A stretch of DNA of 64,000 bases, from the NCBI RefSeq assembly GCF_031877795.1, contig NC_133932.1:38578180-38642179 (forward strand), in the 5' to 3' direction. Every line of letters starts with the position of its first letter. Positions within the stretch are counted from its first letter, which is position 1. The notes under the pieces were generated by a model. It was given only the letters and a program-made list of their open reading frames with translations. It had not been told where the DNA came from and ran no database searches. Position numbers and translations under genes: made by a program. Positions 1-13,183 of this stretch are shown in pieces. The stretch is from Strix aluco. Its lineage: Eukaryota > Chordata > Aves > Strigiformes > Strigidae.

Positions 1-3000
1 TTGTTACTTTACCTGCTTCTGTCTTACAGTTTCAGATAGTGCTCTACATCAATACTCTGGAGGAGCTGAGAACAGGAAATAGCTTTTCCAGAGCTCAGAT
101 CTAATAAAAGCTCAGTTCCAGGACTAAAGCAGAAAGAAGATGGACTCAGAATCCCAAAGTGACACACAGCTTTTAACTTTGGCTTTTTTAAAAACTTCTC
201 ACGCAGCTGCAGTAATCCAAAACAAAAGTGCTCAGCTTAGAGAAATCCAAAGGATACAAGTGCTTTAGCCCACCAAAAAAAACCCCTGTCAAAGATCAGA
301 TTACATCCTAAAATGTCTTCATCTTGTTATTCCTGCTCAAAAAAAGTAGAAATATCTTCATCTTGTTTATTCCTGCTCCAAAAAAATAGAAATAATGAAC
401 TGATTTTTACAGTGTCCTCTGTAAAAACTCTGCCAACTGCATCAATAACATATTTGCACTCAATGTATTAGTGATTCAACAGTAAGAGTCTCAGGCAAAT
501 ATTTATTTGGTTTACTGTTTACAGGATAATACTCTAGTCATTACAAATGGTACAGATGAAAAGTTCTGCCTGCCCCCAGTTTAAATTATTGGTTGCTGTC
601 CTGCAGTTTGGAGCTCTGCTGGTAGTTTGAGGCCATGGAGCCCATCTAACCAGTAATGCTGATGAGCTTGCTAATACTGATTGACTCTACTGATGGGTTT
701 AGGTCCATGAAACACTTTTAAAATATGACAGTGATCTGTTGATCTCAAACTCTGAAAAGCACTGAGTCTAAGCAAAGAATGTGGAAAGGGAAAGAAACTG
801 AAGCAGTGTGTGGTAGCATGACTAAGCTTACAAAACATTTGGGAAAATAGACTGGGATTTTTTTCTGTAGCATCAGTAACTTTTTAAAACTATTAAAAAA
901 AAAAAAAAAAAAGATTTAATGGTAATAATGTTTTTCAATAAATCGTTCTCTGATAGTTTTTGTAGTGTTGATATTTAAGTAAAACCCCACTAGGTGTCCT
1001 CAGCCAGTAATTTGACTTGAGAGATTACAATTTCTCATAGGAGAGTTGTAGTCTGAGGTGTGGGAAACAAAGCCGGAGAAGCCTGTTGCGGCTTGGAAGG
1101 CTGCGGGCTTCCTCCTCCTCCTCCACATGCCCGCAAAACAGCTCTGAAAGTCGGCTCTGGCCCTGCGAGCATACCTGTGTCAGTAGCGAAGCACTCATCG
1201 GTGTTTCTGTGCTACAAAGAGATGCCTTTAAATGTAAGAGTAAGCGTGTTCTTCTGAACACATTTTGACATAGACTGTAGGTGTGTTGACTACTTGCAAG
1301 CACATGGATCACTCTGTCCATCTTAAATGCCAGATGAAGGAATAGATTTGAAGAATCTCATGTTCGTTTGGAGCAAAATAGGTCTGTTATAATCAATGAA
1401 CTGGAACAAAGAACCTCAGTATTTATCAGCATTAGTTTGAAAATATCCAAGTGCATGTGCATGCAACCAGATTTTACCTGAACTTGCAAGCCTCTTGAGT
1501 CAATGAAGGTCATCTGGAAATCAGAAGGCTTTCTTTGGAGTCTTTTAGTACATCTTTTGCTGTATGGTTACGAATACCCCAAGCACTGCTTTCCTGCTAC
1601 TGTCTCGCATCTCTCCCTTCACTTTGCTAGAGGTGGTGGGGAGTGTGGAGAACACTCCAAATGCATCTCTGCCTCACTGAACCTATTTCATCCTGTTCAT
1701 TGCCTTTTGGGTTGTGTTGATAGCAGAAGTTCAAAATCTGTAGAAACCAAAGATGTTTGAAGTGTTTCAGGCAGAAGATTAGCATGTTGACAAGGACTGT
1801 CATTCAGAGTGTCTGAAACCCAAATTTAGCCTTATTAAATAATAAAAAAAAAAAAATAAAAATCTCAACGGTTGTTTTCTGTGTACTTTCAGCAGCCTTG
1901 TGTTAGTGTTCCTAATGAGTTTTGTAAATAATCTTTAAAAGTAATCAAAATCTGGACCGAAGCTCTGTAAGGGGCATGGTGACCTTATGACAGACCTTGG
2001 AATTACAGATCTGTGCACAGTGTTGTTTCTAGTCTACTATATATCAGTGACCAAGGTGGTTGGACTGTAGGTTTTAAGGGGGGAAAAGAGAAGGCAAAGC
2101 TATTAGAAGGCAATCAAGGCACAAAACTAAGAACCTTTAGGTATCTAGCCCAGTGCTGTATTTGTTTTTAATATTGAATACTGCTTCTGAAACATAATAG
2201 AAAATCTTATTTGAATGTTTCGGTAATCTCTTTAATAAGTCTGAACACAAGCTCTCCATGGGACCTCACATGTTGCTGTTTCAAAATATTGAAACTGTTC
2301 TATACTTCTAGAAGAAAATTGTTTTAATGAACAGAGACTGTGGCTCAAAATATACATTAGCAAAAACCAGATTATTAAGTGAGTTAAACACTCATGAGAC
2401 TTGCAAATTGACAACTTTGGAGGAGAAAGTTCTCTGTATAGCCACAGGGCGAATAAAGCAAGGACAGAAGAATACAGGCCCTGACAAAGTGCTGTAACAT
2501 TGGCCCCAGGTCGTCCTGTTTCCGGCTTGGTTGAATGCTCGGCCTCTCTTCCCGAAGGCTGAAGCTGTAGCTCTTTCTCCTTGTTTCAAGTCCTTCAGGG
2601 CACATCTGTTGCCCTATAACCTCCTTCAGGTAATTTTTTTCCCCTCTTCCTAATGTTGATGCTCTTAATACAACCAGCAGCTCCGGCGCCTTTGTCCTTA
2701 TCTTGCTTTGAAATGTAAGATTGGACCTCCCTTGAGAAGTCACGTGAATTCACTGAAGGAAACCAGCCATTTTGTGGGGGCATCGAAGAGGGGAGCGTGA
2801 CCCTTTCTTTCAGCAAGGCAGACCTGTCCTAAGAGGCAGGAGGCCACATGACTCACCATAGGTTCTGAGTGGTGTGTTTCCTGATCCAACACTTCTTCTA
2901 GTGTACTTCTCATCTCATTCTGATCTTAGTCATAAAGTTTTATGAGTGCTTTTCTTCCTGGCCTTTTTACCCTAGCTCAACACTGTTAAGCAGCCCTTTG

Positions 3001-5400
3001 TTCCTTTTAGTCATCCACCCACAGCTTTCCCAGTTTTATTAGTGCCCAAATGAATGTTCCTACTTCTCTAGGCCATTCAGCACATATTGATTCACCCAGC
3101 TTCTAATCAGCCTTTTCTTATTCCCAGTGTGGGACTGGGAATTAGCTGAAATTTAAATAGAATCCTGCAGATTAGGATGTCTGCAGAAGAAGATCCCCTT
3201 TTGTATGGTGCAGAAGATAAGCTTTAGTTTTCTAAATGCTCCAACAATCTTTCTGGCATGATTAGCACTCCAGGGAGTGTTCCTGTTATCCAGAAAGGCT
3301 TTAATTGTGCCCTTGGGGTATTGTGAGGTGGGGGCAGTGCTGACCTGTGTTAGGGAAAGATAAATCAGTTATCACATTTCTGGATGTTTTGAAAATCCCC
3401 AGCAAATATCAGGTTGGAGCAGAAAGCTCAGCAATGATTCTTGCTGGGAGGCGGGCAGCCCCGCGGTGACTTGCAGCTAATTGCACTGGCAGAGGAGGTT
3501 GGCACATCAGCTACCTCCCAAACTTGTGGTCTGTCCAAGGCATTCACTTTTTGGGAAGACGAGGTGTGCTGTGGCTGCTCTCACTCAACTACGGTGCTGG
3601 CAGTTTGGGGGGGGGGTCTCAGCCCATAGACTCCTCTGGCCTCATCAGCAGGAGGTTTATTTATAACTCCTTTATAGGAATAACTATCTCTAACGTCAGG
3701 TGTTTGTTTTGTCTCTCCCTATAGAAGAATCCCTGTTATCAAGAAGCAGCTTGCTTAGAAGGAGCAAGGATATAATTTTTCTCTGGTCTTTAATTAGTGG
3801 GGTTTTTTAATGGTTTCTTCACAAGCTAGTCCTTTAGGTTGCTACTATTTCTGACTTGTCTGACTCTGCTGTCTCTTCTCTCTCTCTGTCTATGTCCTAG
3901 CCCTCTCATTTCCATTTCTGTCTTTTTTTTTCCCCTCTTGTTGCATTTCCCTCCCTGCAGAGTTTTGTACCTCTTTATGATCTTCACACCTACTATAGTC
4001 TTCATTTAACCTACAGAAAATATCAACTGTAGAAGAACTAATGTTGACATTGAACTGTCATCGCTGTTGCTCTGCTGTTCCGAGGTTGCTGTGAGATGGC
4101 CAAGAGAGGTCTAGTTGCTGAATCATTGCTTGGAGATCTCTGCAAGCTTGGGCATGTGTGACTATCTCTGCTTGGTTCTTGTTTTTGGCAGGCCTCCCCC
4201 GTGACAAATGAGGGCTAGAGTCTTGTCCACTAAAAACAAAGCAACCTTCTTAGCATCTGGATTTCTACTCAGAGCAAACTAGAGTTACAAACCACACACT
4301 CTGCTGCCTTTCTGCAGAGGTATGTCCTGAGTTTTGTGGAGCTTCTCTCTGCTGTTGTGAAGAACAGCCTGGACCTACAATCAGGAGTAGCACTGAGACT
4401 GATATTTAGATGGCCCGCTAAGTTTTAATATCCATGGAAAGGCTCTACGTTTCCATAAGGTTTGGGATTGCTTGCATACCAGGTGGATTCTAGAGTTATG
4501 AGTTTAGTTAGGCAAAGTGGGGAGCACAGGAAAGAAGCTGAAGTAAGTTTGGTTTGAGGATACTTCTAATATAGCATAAATTAAGTTATTTAAGCAAATG
4601 CTGCACTTGAGTCAACTCCCACCAGATTCAGCAGCAAGATCAGGTTCTGCAAAGATGAGCATGATGCTTAAATAATACTAGAGGTTGTATGTGACCATTT
4701 GGCTTCTCATACAAAGAAAAAGCAGAGAGTAGACCAGGTGTGCATTAAACAAGCAGAGGAAGAGGTGACTGCCCACAGGCCAAACCCTAGTTGCCCTCCT
4801 TTGCCCTCCCCCCACACACACCAATAGTCAGGGTGTCCTTTACTCAGCTACCCACCATGGGGTAGGTGGAGGGGGAAGGAAGGAGAGCAGGAGCTTCCAC
4901 TTTTCGTAGCAACAAGTTACTGAGCCTTGACATGAACTCCTGCCTTAGAGCAGGACAGGGAGCGCAAGGGGCAGAGCAGAGATAGCAGTCACCCTGCTGG
5001 TGGTGGCGGGGATGGAGCTGAGGCAAAAGCTGGGGCACGACCCTGGGCTGCACAGCAAGATCTGAGAGGAGATGCCAATCTTTGGCCTGGTGGAGCAGGT
5101 GACAGCCCTCCAGTCTGTGCTTAGAAGTCTATGACAAGCCTGTTTGCTGCCCTCACAAGTCTCTCTCTGTTCCCTGCCTTGTGGAGAGTGAAGAGGAAAA
5201 ATAAAGAAGTGTGAAGGTCAGTTGAAAACTTACCTTCATTAAAGAAAACATTTTCCAAATACCAGGTTTCTTGGTGGAGGAAACAAGACAATTATTTCAA
5301 AAACACTTGACGAGTGTGTCAGGAAGTACACACAACGTAAAAGTCTATGAGGAGGAACCGTCAGTTACTCGGATGAAATGCATAGATTTTCAAATGGTAA
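1..5400. other. Intergenic, no gene recognised
   Basis: AT-rich sequence with A/T runs near 893-911 and 1843-1855, the tandem duplication at 316-395 and a G11 run at 3608-3618. Open frames here are short and lack protein-like character. No known repeat family was recognised. Confidence 0.7.
316..395 (+). repeat. Two-copy tandem duplication, about 39-40 bp unit
   Basis: TCTTCATCTTGT(T)TATTCCTGCTC and the following A-rich TAGAAATA segment occur twice in a row, at 316-354 and 355-395. Only a few indels separate them, so the duplication is fairly recent. Confidence 0.85.
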
Positions 5401-5403
5401 GTT

Positions 5404-5795
5404 TCAACACAGAAATCTAATTAATAGACACATCTTACTTTTTCTTCTTGAATGAAGTAATCCTCTAAGGCTGTTATGCCAGCTGTCTGCTGGAGCCAAG
5501 AGTTCAGATATTTGTAGACAAGTCACTAATGGGATGCTGATAGAAATGACCTCTTGTTTCTCACAACTAAGGATGGCTTCATAATGAATGTCTGTCACGA
5601 TGCCATAAGGTAGAACCTGGTATGGTCCAATTCGCACTGTGACAATGCGTTATTGATACAAGCAGAAGTATTTCGCCCAGTTACAGCGCAGACCTCTCCC
5701 ATAATATCTTGTGCAATTGCATTGAAATTCCTGTTGACATTGAGTATGTTCAGCTGTGTCATTATGTTTCCAAACAAGCCACTCCTTCTCCCCAT
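5404..5795 (-). pseudogene. Unidentified coding-like relic, two overlapping frames
   Basis: On the minus strand an open frame from 5795 to 5595 and a second frame from about 5637 to 5404 overlap by some 40 bases. Both have protein-like composition (Asn, Ile, Val, paired Cys; few low-complexity runs), unlike most chance frames nearby. Reading passes from one to the other as if a single old frame had shifted. An in-frame stop lies just before 5795. I could not identify the source; an endogenous retroviral or other viral gene is one possibility, a lost cellular exon another. No promoter or splice sites were recognised, and chance cannot be excluded. Confidence 0.25.
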
Positions 5796-6232
5796 TGTTT
5801 CCTAAACCTCTCTTCAGAGAAATTACTTACTTCAGTGCTAACCCACAATGAGGAAAAAAGAATATATAAAAAGTAAGCCCAAGAAATCTGTAGTAGGGCA
5901 CTTTTCAACTAGTAAAGGAAGGAAATGCTTTTGTGGGATGTAGTTTTAGGAGATTCTGCATTCTACTACATTTTTTTCTTCTTCATGCTGAAATTTCCTC
6001 TGGAGAGGGAGACTACTCACACTAAGCAGATTCATCAACTGACAAGTGTCTCCTCTTGATTTCAAGAATGAATTGCCCTCAAAAGACTTTTATTGCCACA
6101 TCTGTTTTTCTGCCCTAAACATTAATGCTTTTGGATGGTAACTTGTCTGTTGACACATTGTCTTCCTGCTTCCCAGACAAAGTACTCATCCACACTTAAA
6201 ATACTTGGGATTTTTCAGGGGAGGGGAGACTC

Positions 6233-6257
6233 TTTTTTTTTTTTTTTTTTTTTTTTT
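6233..6257 (+). repeat. Homopolymer T25
   Basis: An uninterrupted run of 25 T. No recognisable retrotransposon body adjoins it. The length is prone to sequencing error. Confidence 0.9.
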
Positions 6258-7850
6258 AATAATAGTGTTTGATTATCAGCAGTACTGGGTTGTATAAAAG
6301 TGTGAAACAAAGGGAGCTTTTAACATAAGCACAGCTTATTGTCAGCACAGGAATGTCTTGAAAAATGTATAGGGGTCAATGCTTAGGAAAGGTGACTATT
6401 CTGTATCTCTACAGGTATGAACAGATAAGTAGATATTTACAGGTGAATGAAACTTGGAATTCCTGTCCACTGAGAAGTTTATATGTTTTTATGCTGAATA
6501 TAAAACTGTTTTAGAAAAAACTTGGTCCAAAAAAGCTTCAGATTAGAGCCTGTTGCTGCTACTGGATTTTCAGGTGTCTATTCAGAACTGAAATTAGGGC
6601 ACGTCATGTCATTTCTTCTTTTAGGATCAAGATTCTATGTTGAAAAACATCTGCTTTGAGGAAATACTGTATGGCTGTGATGGGTAGAAAATATATCACA
6701 AAAATCTAACTATTCAGCTTAGCAGAAAATAATAAGAGCATGGTATGCCTGAATTTCTGTACTGTGTGACTGATCTTAGAAAACTGGTGTTAAGCTGCTC
6801 AGAAAAACCTGAAACTGCAAAATAAAAAAATTAAATTCTGAATCAGAGTAATTTTTCATCCAAAAATATTTTGGTCAGGAAACTCAAGCTTGCGTGTCTT
6901 TTATGATGTATGAAAATGGCAGACTTCTTGTGGAACTATGCATGTGCACTTGTTGCCTCCTGTATGTAGTCTGTAAAGCAGTCAAACAATGACAAAATCC
7001 AAGTGAGTAATGGGTTGTTTTTCCTAAGAGTTGATGTATGCAGGGATTTATATATCCTGTTGCAATGTGGCTGAGTTACCCTGTGAGGTAACTTCAGAAA
7101 TAGATTCAGTGTGAACTTCCTTGCCAGTTAAGGAAAGTTATATTCGTCCACATACTTATTCAGTAAAATGCCAGATTACAGAGCAAGTTCTATGAGACCA
7201 GTGGTGATGCAAAAAAATATGTCTGACGAGGCTGAAGGGGTGTTAGTCACCCCTCACTTGAGCTGGATAGGAAATTTGGCCACTGTTCAAAATTAGCAGG
7301 AGTCTTAGGTTCCACTCGTTTGGTCACCTTTGAAGTCTAACTTCCCCTACATTTTGGAAAGGATCCCCTGTGGTGTTATATTCCAGTCTGCTTTTGAGTA
7401 CTTACATCCATTTATTTATTTGAACACACTGATAATTGTGCCAGTTAAACAGTAAAATTAGGTCAAATGCATTTGGAGCGGAAATGTCCACGGTGGTTTA
7501 AGGGCAAACTGGCTTTCAGCAGCAGAAGTCTGCTTTTGGTGTCAGAGAGATCATACACGTGTGCTTTGGCTGTTTTGGTGCCAAGTGGTTGCCCATAACA
7601 GGGTCTGAGCTAGTCTGTGAGCTCAGCCCTGGCAAGGTCGAGGTGCCGGCACGTGGTCTGTTTTACAGCCTTGCTGGTGGCTGGCCGTGCAGTCCAAAGG
7701 CCTGGATTGCAAACAGCTTAACAGGTGGCAGCATCCTAAATTGCTGCTATTAAACTTGGCATTGCATGCTTGACCTATGCCCTTAAAAGCTTTTCTGGAT
7801 CTGCCCTCCTTCAAGCCGCTAAGGAGACCTTTGCAATTTCTGAGCTTGTT

Positions 7851-8117
7851 TTAGTAAACTGATCTTATCTGAAGCTCAAAATAGATTTTAAAGGTGCCGA
7901 ATGCTTGCAGTATATCTCCTATAACAACACTCTTTGTCACAACAGGTGGAGGTTTCAGACTGAACAGCACATTGGGCTTGTCTGCCCTTCGCGCTCCCAT
8001 CAGCTTCAGTGAGGCTGTAGGAGGGATGTGAACCCTTCCATTGTACAGAGCGATGTGAATTTTTGGGCTGTTTGGAGTACGCATTGTGCTCTGGTCTCCA
8101 GTTTGATCTGTAGTCAT
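7851..8117 (-). other. Unidentified coding-like open frame (88 codons)
   Basis: A minus-strand frame with a mixed, protein-like composition including KIHIALYNGRVHIPP and VVIGDILQAFGTFKIYF. It lies about 2 kb upstream, in the same orientation, of the relic at 5404-5795, so the two could be parts of one decayed element. I recognise no domain. No convincing splice sites flank it. It may be chance. Confidence 0.2.
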
Positions 8118-11100
8118 CGCTATGTTTCATAAAGACAATATTTAGTTTGACACACATAGTGTTTTTCTTTTCTGTATCTTACTATTAAATCCCTGACTGA
8201 AAGCACGTTGCTCGATAATTACCCACGTGCATTTTCCTTTGGGTTTAGAAATAAAATTGCAGGTGTCTGCAAGGGGAATCTCTGTCTATTCAAAGAAATA
8301 AGAGCTGTCTTGTAAAACTTGCAGTGTTCTCCTTTCAGCCACAACTGGAATGAATTCTGCAATAACTTTGGGTGACAGAGGTCTGTGGGAGTGACAGGAT
8401 TTTATTTTTCATCTTCAGAAATGATGCTTCAGTGATGCTGAAACACTTTACAGCACTTAGAGCGTGTTATATAATAACTTAAGCGTGTGCTCAGAGGAGT
8501 CGGAGAACTTTGACCAGGAAATCAGGCTGGGGAGAACAGTCATCGCAGGTCAGTCTGCATCAGGTTGTGCGGCTGCTTGCGGTGTGGAGGAGATCAGGCA
8601 GCCTCTGAGTCTTGGAGCAGAGCTGGCATCAGAGACACTGCTGCTTTAGGATTTCTCCCTGAATGCAGTGGTGGCGGAGAAGCATTAAACCACAAAGAGG
8701 ACAAGGCATTTGTCAATCTGCAGGCAGTGCTGGGAAGGGTTGTCCTGATAGCTGAACAGAAAGGTGCTTCGTGACCTATGCTCTAGGTGGTAAACATCTG
8801 CTTGTGGGCTGAGCTGAAATTGGGGTGAACAGATGGTGTTCAAGTGCTTTCCTTGCCCCTCAAACCCCAGCTGTCTCCACAGCTTTCATCAAAGATGGCA
8901 CAGGGTCACATCTTTACACTCAGCTGGCATAGTTGCAGCACCTTACGGGTCAAGAGGTGGCGGATAAAGTCCAGCTGTGCGCAATTGTGCCTGTGCCTGT
9001 TGGAAAAGCTCCTGTCCATACTGTAGTCTAAAGCAGAGTTGGGCTTTCCCTGCCACCATCCCTGGAGCATGCCCGAAGTCCACAGTGAGTTTGCACTTGT
9101 GCGCCTTGTAGCTGTGCTCAGGTTACAGAATGGAGCTAGGCCCTCCCCAAATGCTTTCTAGGTGCATCATAGATGTGATTAAATACAGGAGGGGGTAGAA
9201 GAAAATGGGCTTTTCTAGTGCTGCTTTGTCAAAATACAGCCAGGACAAGTGCAAACTAATTAGAAAACTAGACAACTCCCATATAAAACGCAATGGTGTG
9301 TCATGTGTGTGCCAACACGCAAAGTCATTACTCAGTTGTTGTTCAGGCAAAATTCCCACTGAGTAAGGTCAGAGTAATCACCTCAGGATCTGGCCCTCCT
9401 GTGTTCCCCTCCAGTTGCCATAGTGCTTTCCATGTGACGAACACAAGGTACTTTCTGATCTCGACTGGCTGCGTGTCATGCACTCATGGCTTTGCTGAGT
9501 CAAGGCAAGGCTTGGCATGGCACCTGGACCTTACCTGTCCTCTCCAAGAGGAGACAAAACCTTGTTGGCTTCTGCACGTGGTCCTCTTGCAAACCCCTCC
9601 ATCCCTGCGCCATGTTACCAAAATTGCCATGGCGATTAGGTAAAGCTCTGTGCTTGTTGCCGCCTATCGGAGTGATCACGGTTGACTTGTCCTCATTGTT
9701 CCTTCATTTCATTGTCCCCTGCCTTTCCATACTGGGGGGCAGGCTAACTGGAGGTGACCGGGTCCATGCCCTTTACCCATTCTTCCCCAAAAGCCCTGCT
9801 TTTCCCCTCCCCAGCAGGTGGTGAGGGAGAAGGGCCAGTGCCTGGGCATAGGCCCACCCAGTATCAGGGACTTGCCACCAGACCTGCTCTAGCCATGTGC
9901 TGCCTCAGCCCCCAGCCTCTTGTTGCAGTTTCCTAGAGGCAGGTGCATGTCTTGCTCTGTTTGTACAGGTCTGGTGCTTGTATGCACCTGGGGCTCCTCG
10001 TGTGCTCCCTCAAAGTCAGTAATGGTAGGTCTGTAGTATTTTAGGATGCTGGTAGATCTGTAATATTTTTGGATATTTTTCTTTGTGTAGAAAGACACTT
10101 TTTTAGTGCCCAGGCCTGCCCTTTCCAGCTTGAGGCATCTCATGTGCCTCTGATCTGCAGGGATGTATCAGACCCTTCATACAGCTCTCCTCAAAGGCCA
10201 CGTCCAGGGCCTGTCCTGAGCCTTGCTGGTCTCTCTGGACATCCACAGGATTGGTCTGGTTCCCTTATTGTGGGTCAGCTTTCAGGATCTGGGCCAAAGT
10301 TTTTGATATGCAGATGGGAGGCAAAGGTGGGCTCTTTTTTGAGGGGTAGGATTCTGGTATGGCTGCAGTCCTTTTAGTAGCCTGGGTAGTCCTTAGTGCT
10401 GTGAATACTGCTAGGCATGGACTGTGTCACACTGTGTTCCCTTCCCTCTATTTCAGGGATTTTCAGTTCCAAGTCCCTCTGTCCCCAGTCCACCATCTCC
10501 TTGAAGGGATGGATTACATGCCTACCTTAAATACCAGCGGCTCTCGTCACCCTCCCAGTGCTCCACGTTCACCACCCTGGTCAAGGAGATGTGTGCATCT
10601 CGCCCCCTCCTGTACTGTGTGTTTCCCTCCTGGGTCTTTCATGCCTGTCCCACGCCAGCTCCCCTCTGCTCTCCTTTCCTCCCTGGGCTCCACCCAGCTT
10701 TATCTTATAGACAGACAGAGAGATATGACACACAGCTGTGTTCAGACCTTACTTCACTTGGCTGATGATCTCTCTCCAATTAACTTAAATGCAAGCTAGC
10801 ACAGCAAGAAGGAGAGGAAGTTTTAGGAGGGCTTGAGAGAAAATGTCATCCTCTGTGGCAATAGCAAAGAAAAAAGGAAAAGGATTTGATTTTCAGCAAA
10901 ATCAGGCTGCAAGATGGATTCCTATCCCAGTTTGCAGGAAATTAATGATAAAAACATAAAGTGTGCAAATTTTGGCCTTGATTCTTCTGTTGCTTGTTTC
11001 TAATAGGCATCTGACCAAGGGTGGCGAGAGATGAGCTCTGGGAGATGTAGCTGTGGCTGTTTGTCCCTTTCTGTGCCTCTGCTGGAGGTTGGTGTCTGCA

Positions 11101-12783
11101 GTGGGGTAGCACTGAGGGCAAGAAGACTTACAGTCCACCTGCTACTCTGAGTTGTCCAGCCCAATTCCTGAAATCAGTAATGATAGTAGGATTGCACTAA
11201 GATGCTGTGAACCCAAGGGGTGTGGGCTAGGCATAAGTCATTTTCTGGCCCATCTTCAGAGAAGAGATACCCTTTGGAAAAGACTGTGGTGTGTGCGGGA
11301 ATGTAGTGTCTTGTCCATGAGGGCTTATTCACAGTCAGGACAGTTCCCACTTTGACTTCACTTTCTCATGCTTAATATTGGTTTTCTCTTTATGTGCCAG
11401 TGGCTTGATGGAGATATACCTTTTGACATTGCATATGAGCAATGCTTTGGAAGGAAATGTCTCCGTTTATGCTTATGTGGGTATTATGTATGGCTGCTGG
11501 GAAGGAAAAGACCTGTCCTTTAGAAGAGCTTTATTAAGGGAAACCAGTTATTAACAAGTATATATGGAAAGGGTGGGGTTCCTCATTACTCCACTCATTT
11601 CAGCATCTCCTATCTGTCTCAGGAGTGCATCATGGTGATATCAGCCTTTATTAATATAAAACTCAGTATTACGCACCCAAGATTACACCACAGGTAGTTA
11701 ATTCAGTGGGTCTCTGACACCACAGCCTATCTGATTAAAGTGGCAGTGGAGCGATCAATGACAGCAAATTAAACTGTTGGTGTCAAGGAGCTTTTGGTGT
11801 TATGGTGTAAACTTTAAATTATATTCAAGAATTAAAACCTGGGAGACTGATCTAATTAGCTGAAGTTTATCCTGTGAGTGGTTGGGATGTAATGACTTGG
11901 AGATGCAGAGATGAAAACGCCCAATGGCTAATTTTCTCTGTGGGAAAGTGAGGAATTAATTGGTTTTGGTATGTGCTACATGACTTTTCTGTGTGCTTTT
12001 TCAGTGGGTTCTGTCCACTTTAAGGAATATGCCATTGTGGAAAGATGTATTAACTTAAACTCTTTTCCAAGCAAGTATGTGTTACAGAGTTTCCCTCTCT
12101 CCTTGAAGAGAAGTATCTTTAATCTGGTTCCCGCCTTTATTACGGGAGTTACTACAAAACTTAATCAGCGGAAGCATATTTTTAGTGGTGGAGCTGCTGA
12201 GAAATTAGTACTTCTGTTCTGAAATCCAGTGCTGACATTTAAATCCTGTGTGGGAATAAAAAGTCCACATTTCTTGAAAACCAAAACTCAGTTATTCCTA
12301 ACGACAATTCTCCAGAAACCTTTCATTTTAATAGTATGAACATCTTATGCTCTACTGTTGTATAGATAAATATATTTTAATAGAGAGAACATAGTCTAAA
12401 AAAGAAATCACCATATCAAAACAATTTTCTTATTCTATTTTGTTAATCTGAAAAATTGTTTGGTCTCTTCCTTTCTTGGAAACATGTCAAACCATATCTG
12501 CAAAACATTTTGATTCTGTTTAAATGACCTTTTTCTTTTAATAGAAAACTCTTCCCTTGAATATTTTGATCGGTTTTATTTAGCATATGTGTCCAGTGTT
12601 TCAGATCCTGAGAGGGTGGCTTCAGATGAATTTTAAGGGACTCAGCACTCCTCAGCATGAGTCCCACAATATTTACCCAGTGATGAGACAAGCAGGTGTA
12701 ATTATATTGCCTTTATCGTTTTCTCATAGCTGTCTTGCTGATAAGCTTGGTGAGAACTGCTCGCGCACATTTGATGACAAACC

Positions 12784-12824
12784 GGTGTGTTTGTGTGCGT
12801 GTGTGCGCCCATATGTGCATGTGG
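12784..12824 (+). repeat. GT/GC-rich simple repeat
   Basis: An imperfect TGTGTGCGTGTGTGCGCC...TGTGCATGTG tract with potential for alternating purine-pyrimidine structure. Confidence 0.75.
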
Positions 12825-13147
12825 AGACATTGGGGCTGCCCGCTGGTGCTGTTCCCCCCCCAGCCTCAGAGCAAGCAGGACTCGAAGCTCTTGCTGTCAG
12901 TGTTAAGGGTTTTCTGAGCTGCTGCTGATGTTGTGGATTTCTGATATGATTCAGTCGTGGCTCAGGACTCCTCTTCCCATCTAATCCTCCTCCCTTCTCA
13001 TACTTGACTCCGTGAAATGAGGTCCCTCAAAGCTGAGCCTTGCTTCATAGTGCTTGGCACCCAAGTTGGCCCTGTTCTGCAAAACTTTGAAATAAACCAC
13101 CTTCTCCAAGTGCTGTTATGCACTGTCCTCATGATAGCTGCTTTTTC

Positions 13148-13183
13148 ACTTTCTTCCTTCCTTTCTTTCTTTTTTCTTCCTCT
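13148..13183 (+). repeat. Polypyrimidine CT tract
   Basis: A continuous C/T stretch built on TTCCTTCCTTTC units. It resembles a splice-acceptor tract, but no exon follows. Confidence 0.7.

Noticed and set aside
6233-6257. T25 run as the tail of a minus-strand processed retrocopy
   Set aside because: No cDNA-like body or target-site duplication was recognisable beside it.
10359-10799. 146-codon plus-strand frame
   Set aside because: Pro/Ser/Leu-rich chance composition with no domain, and no flanking splice or promoter signals.
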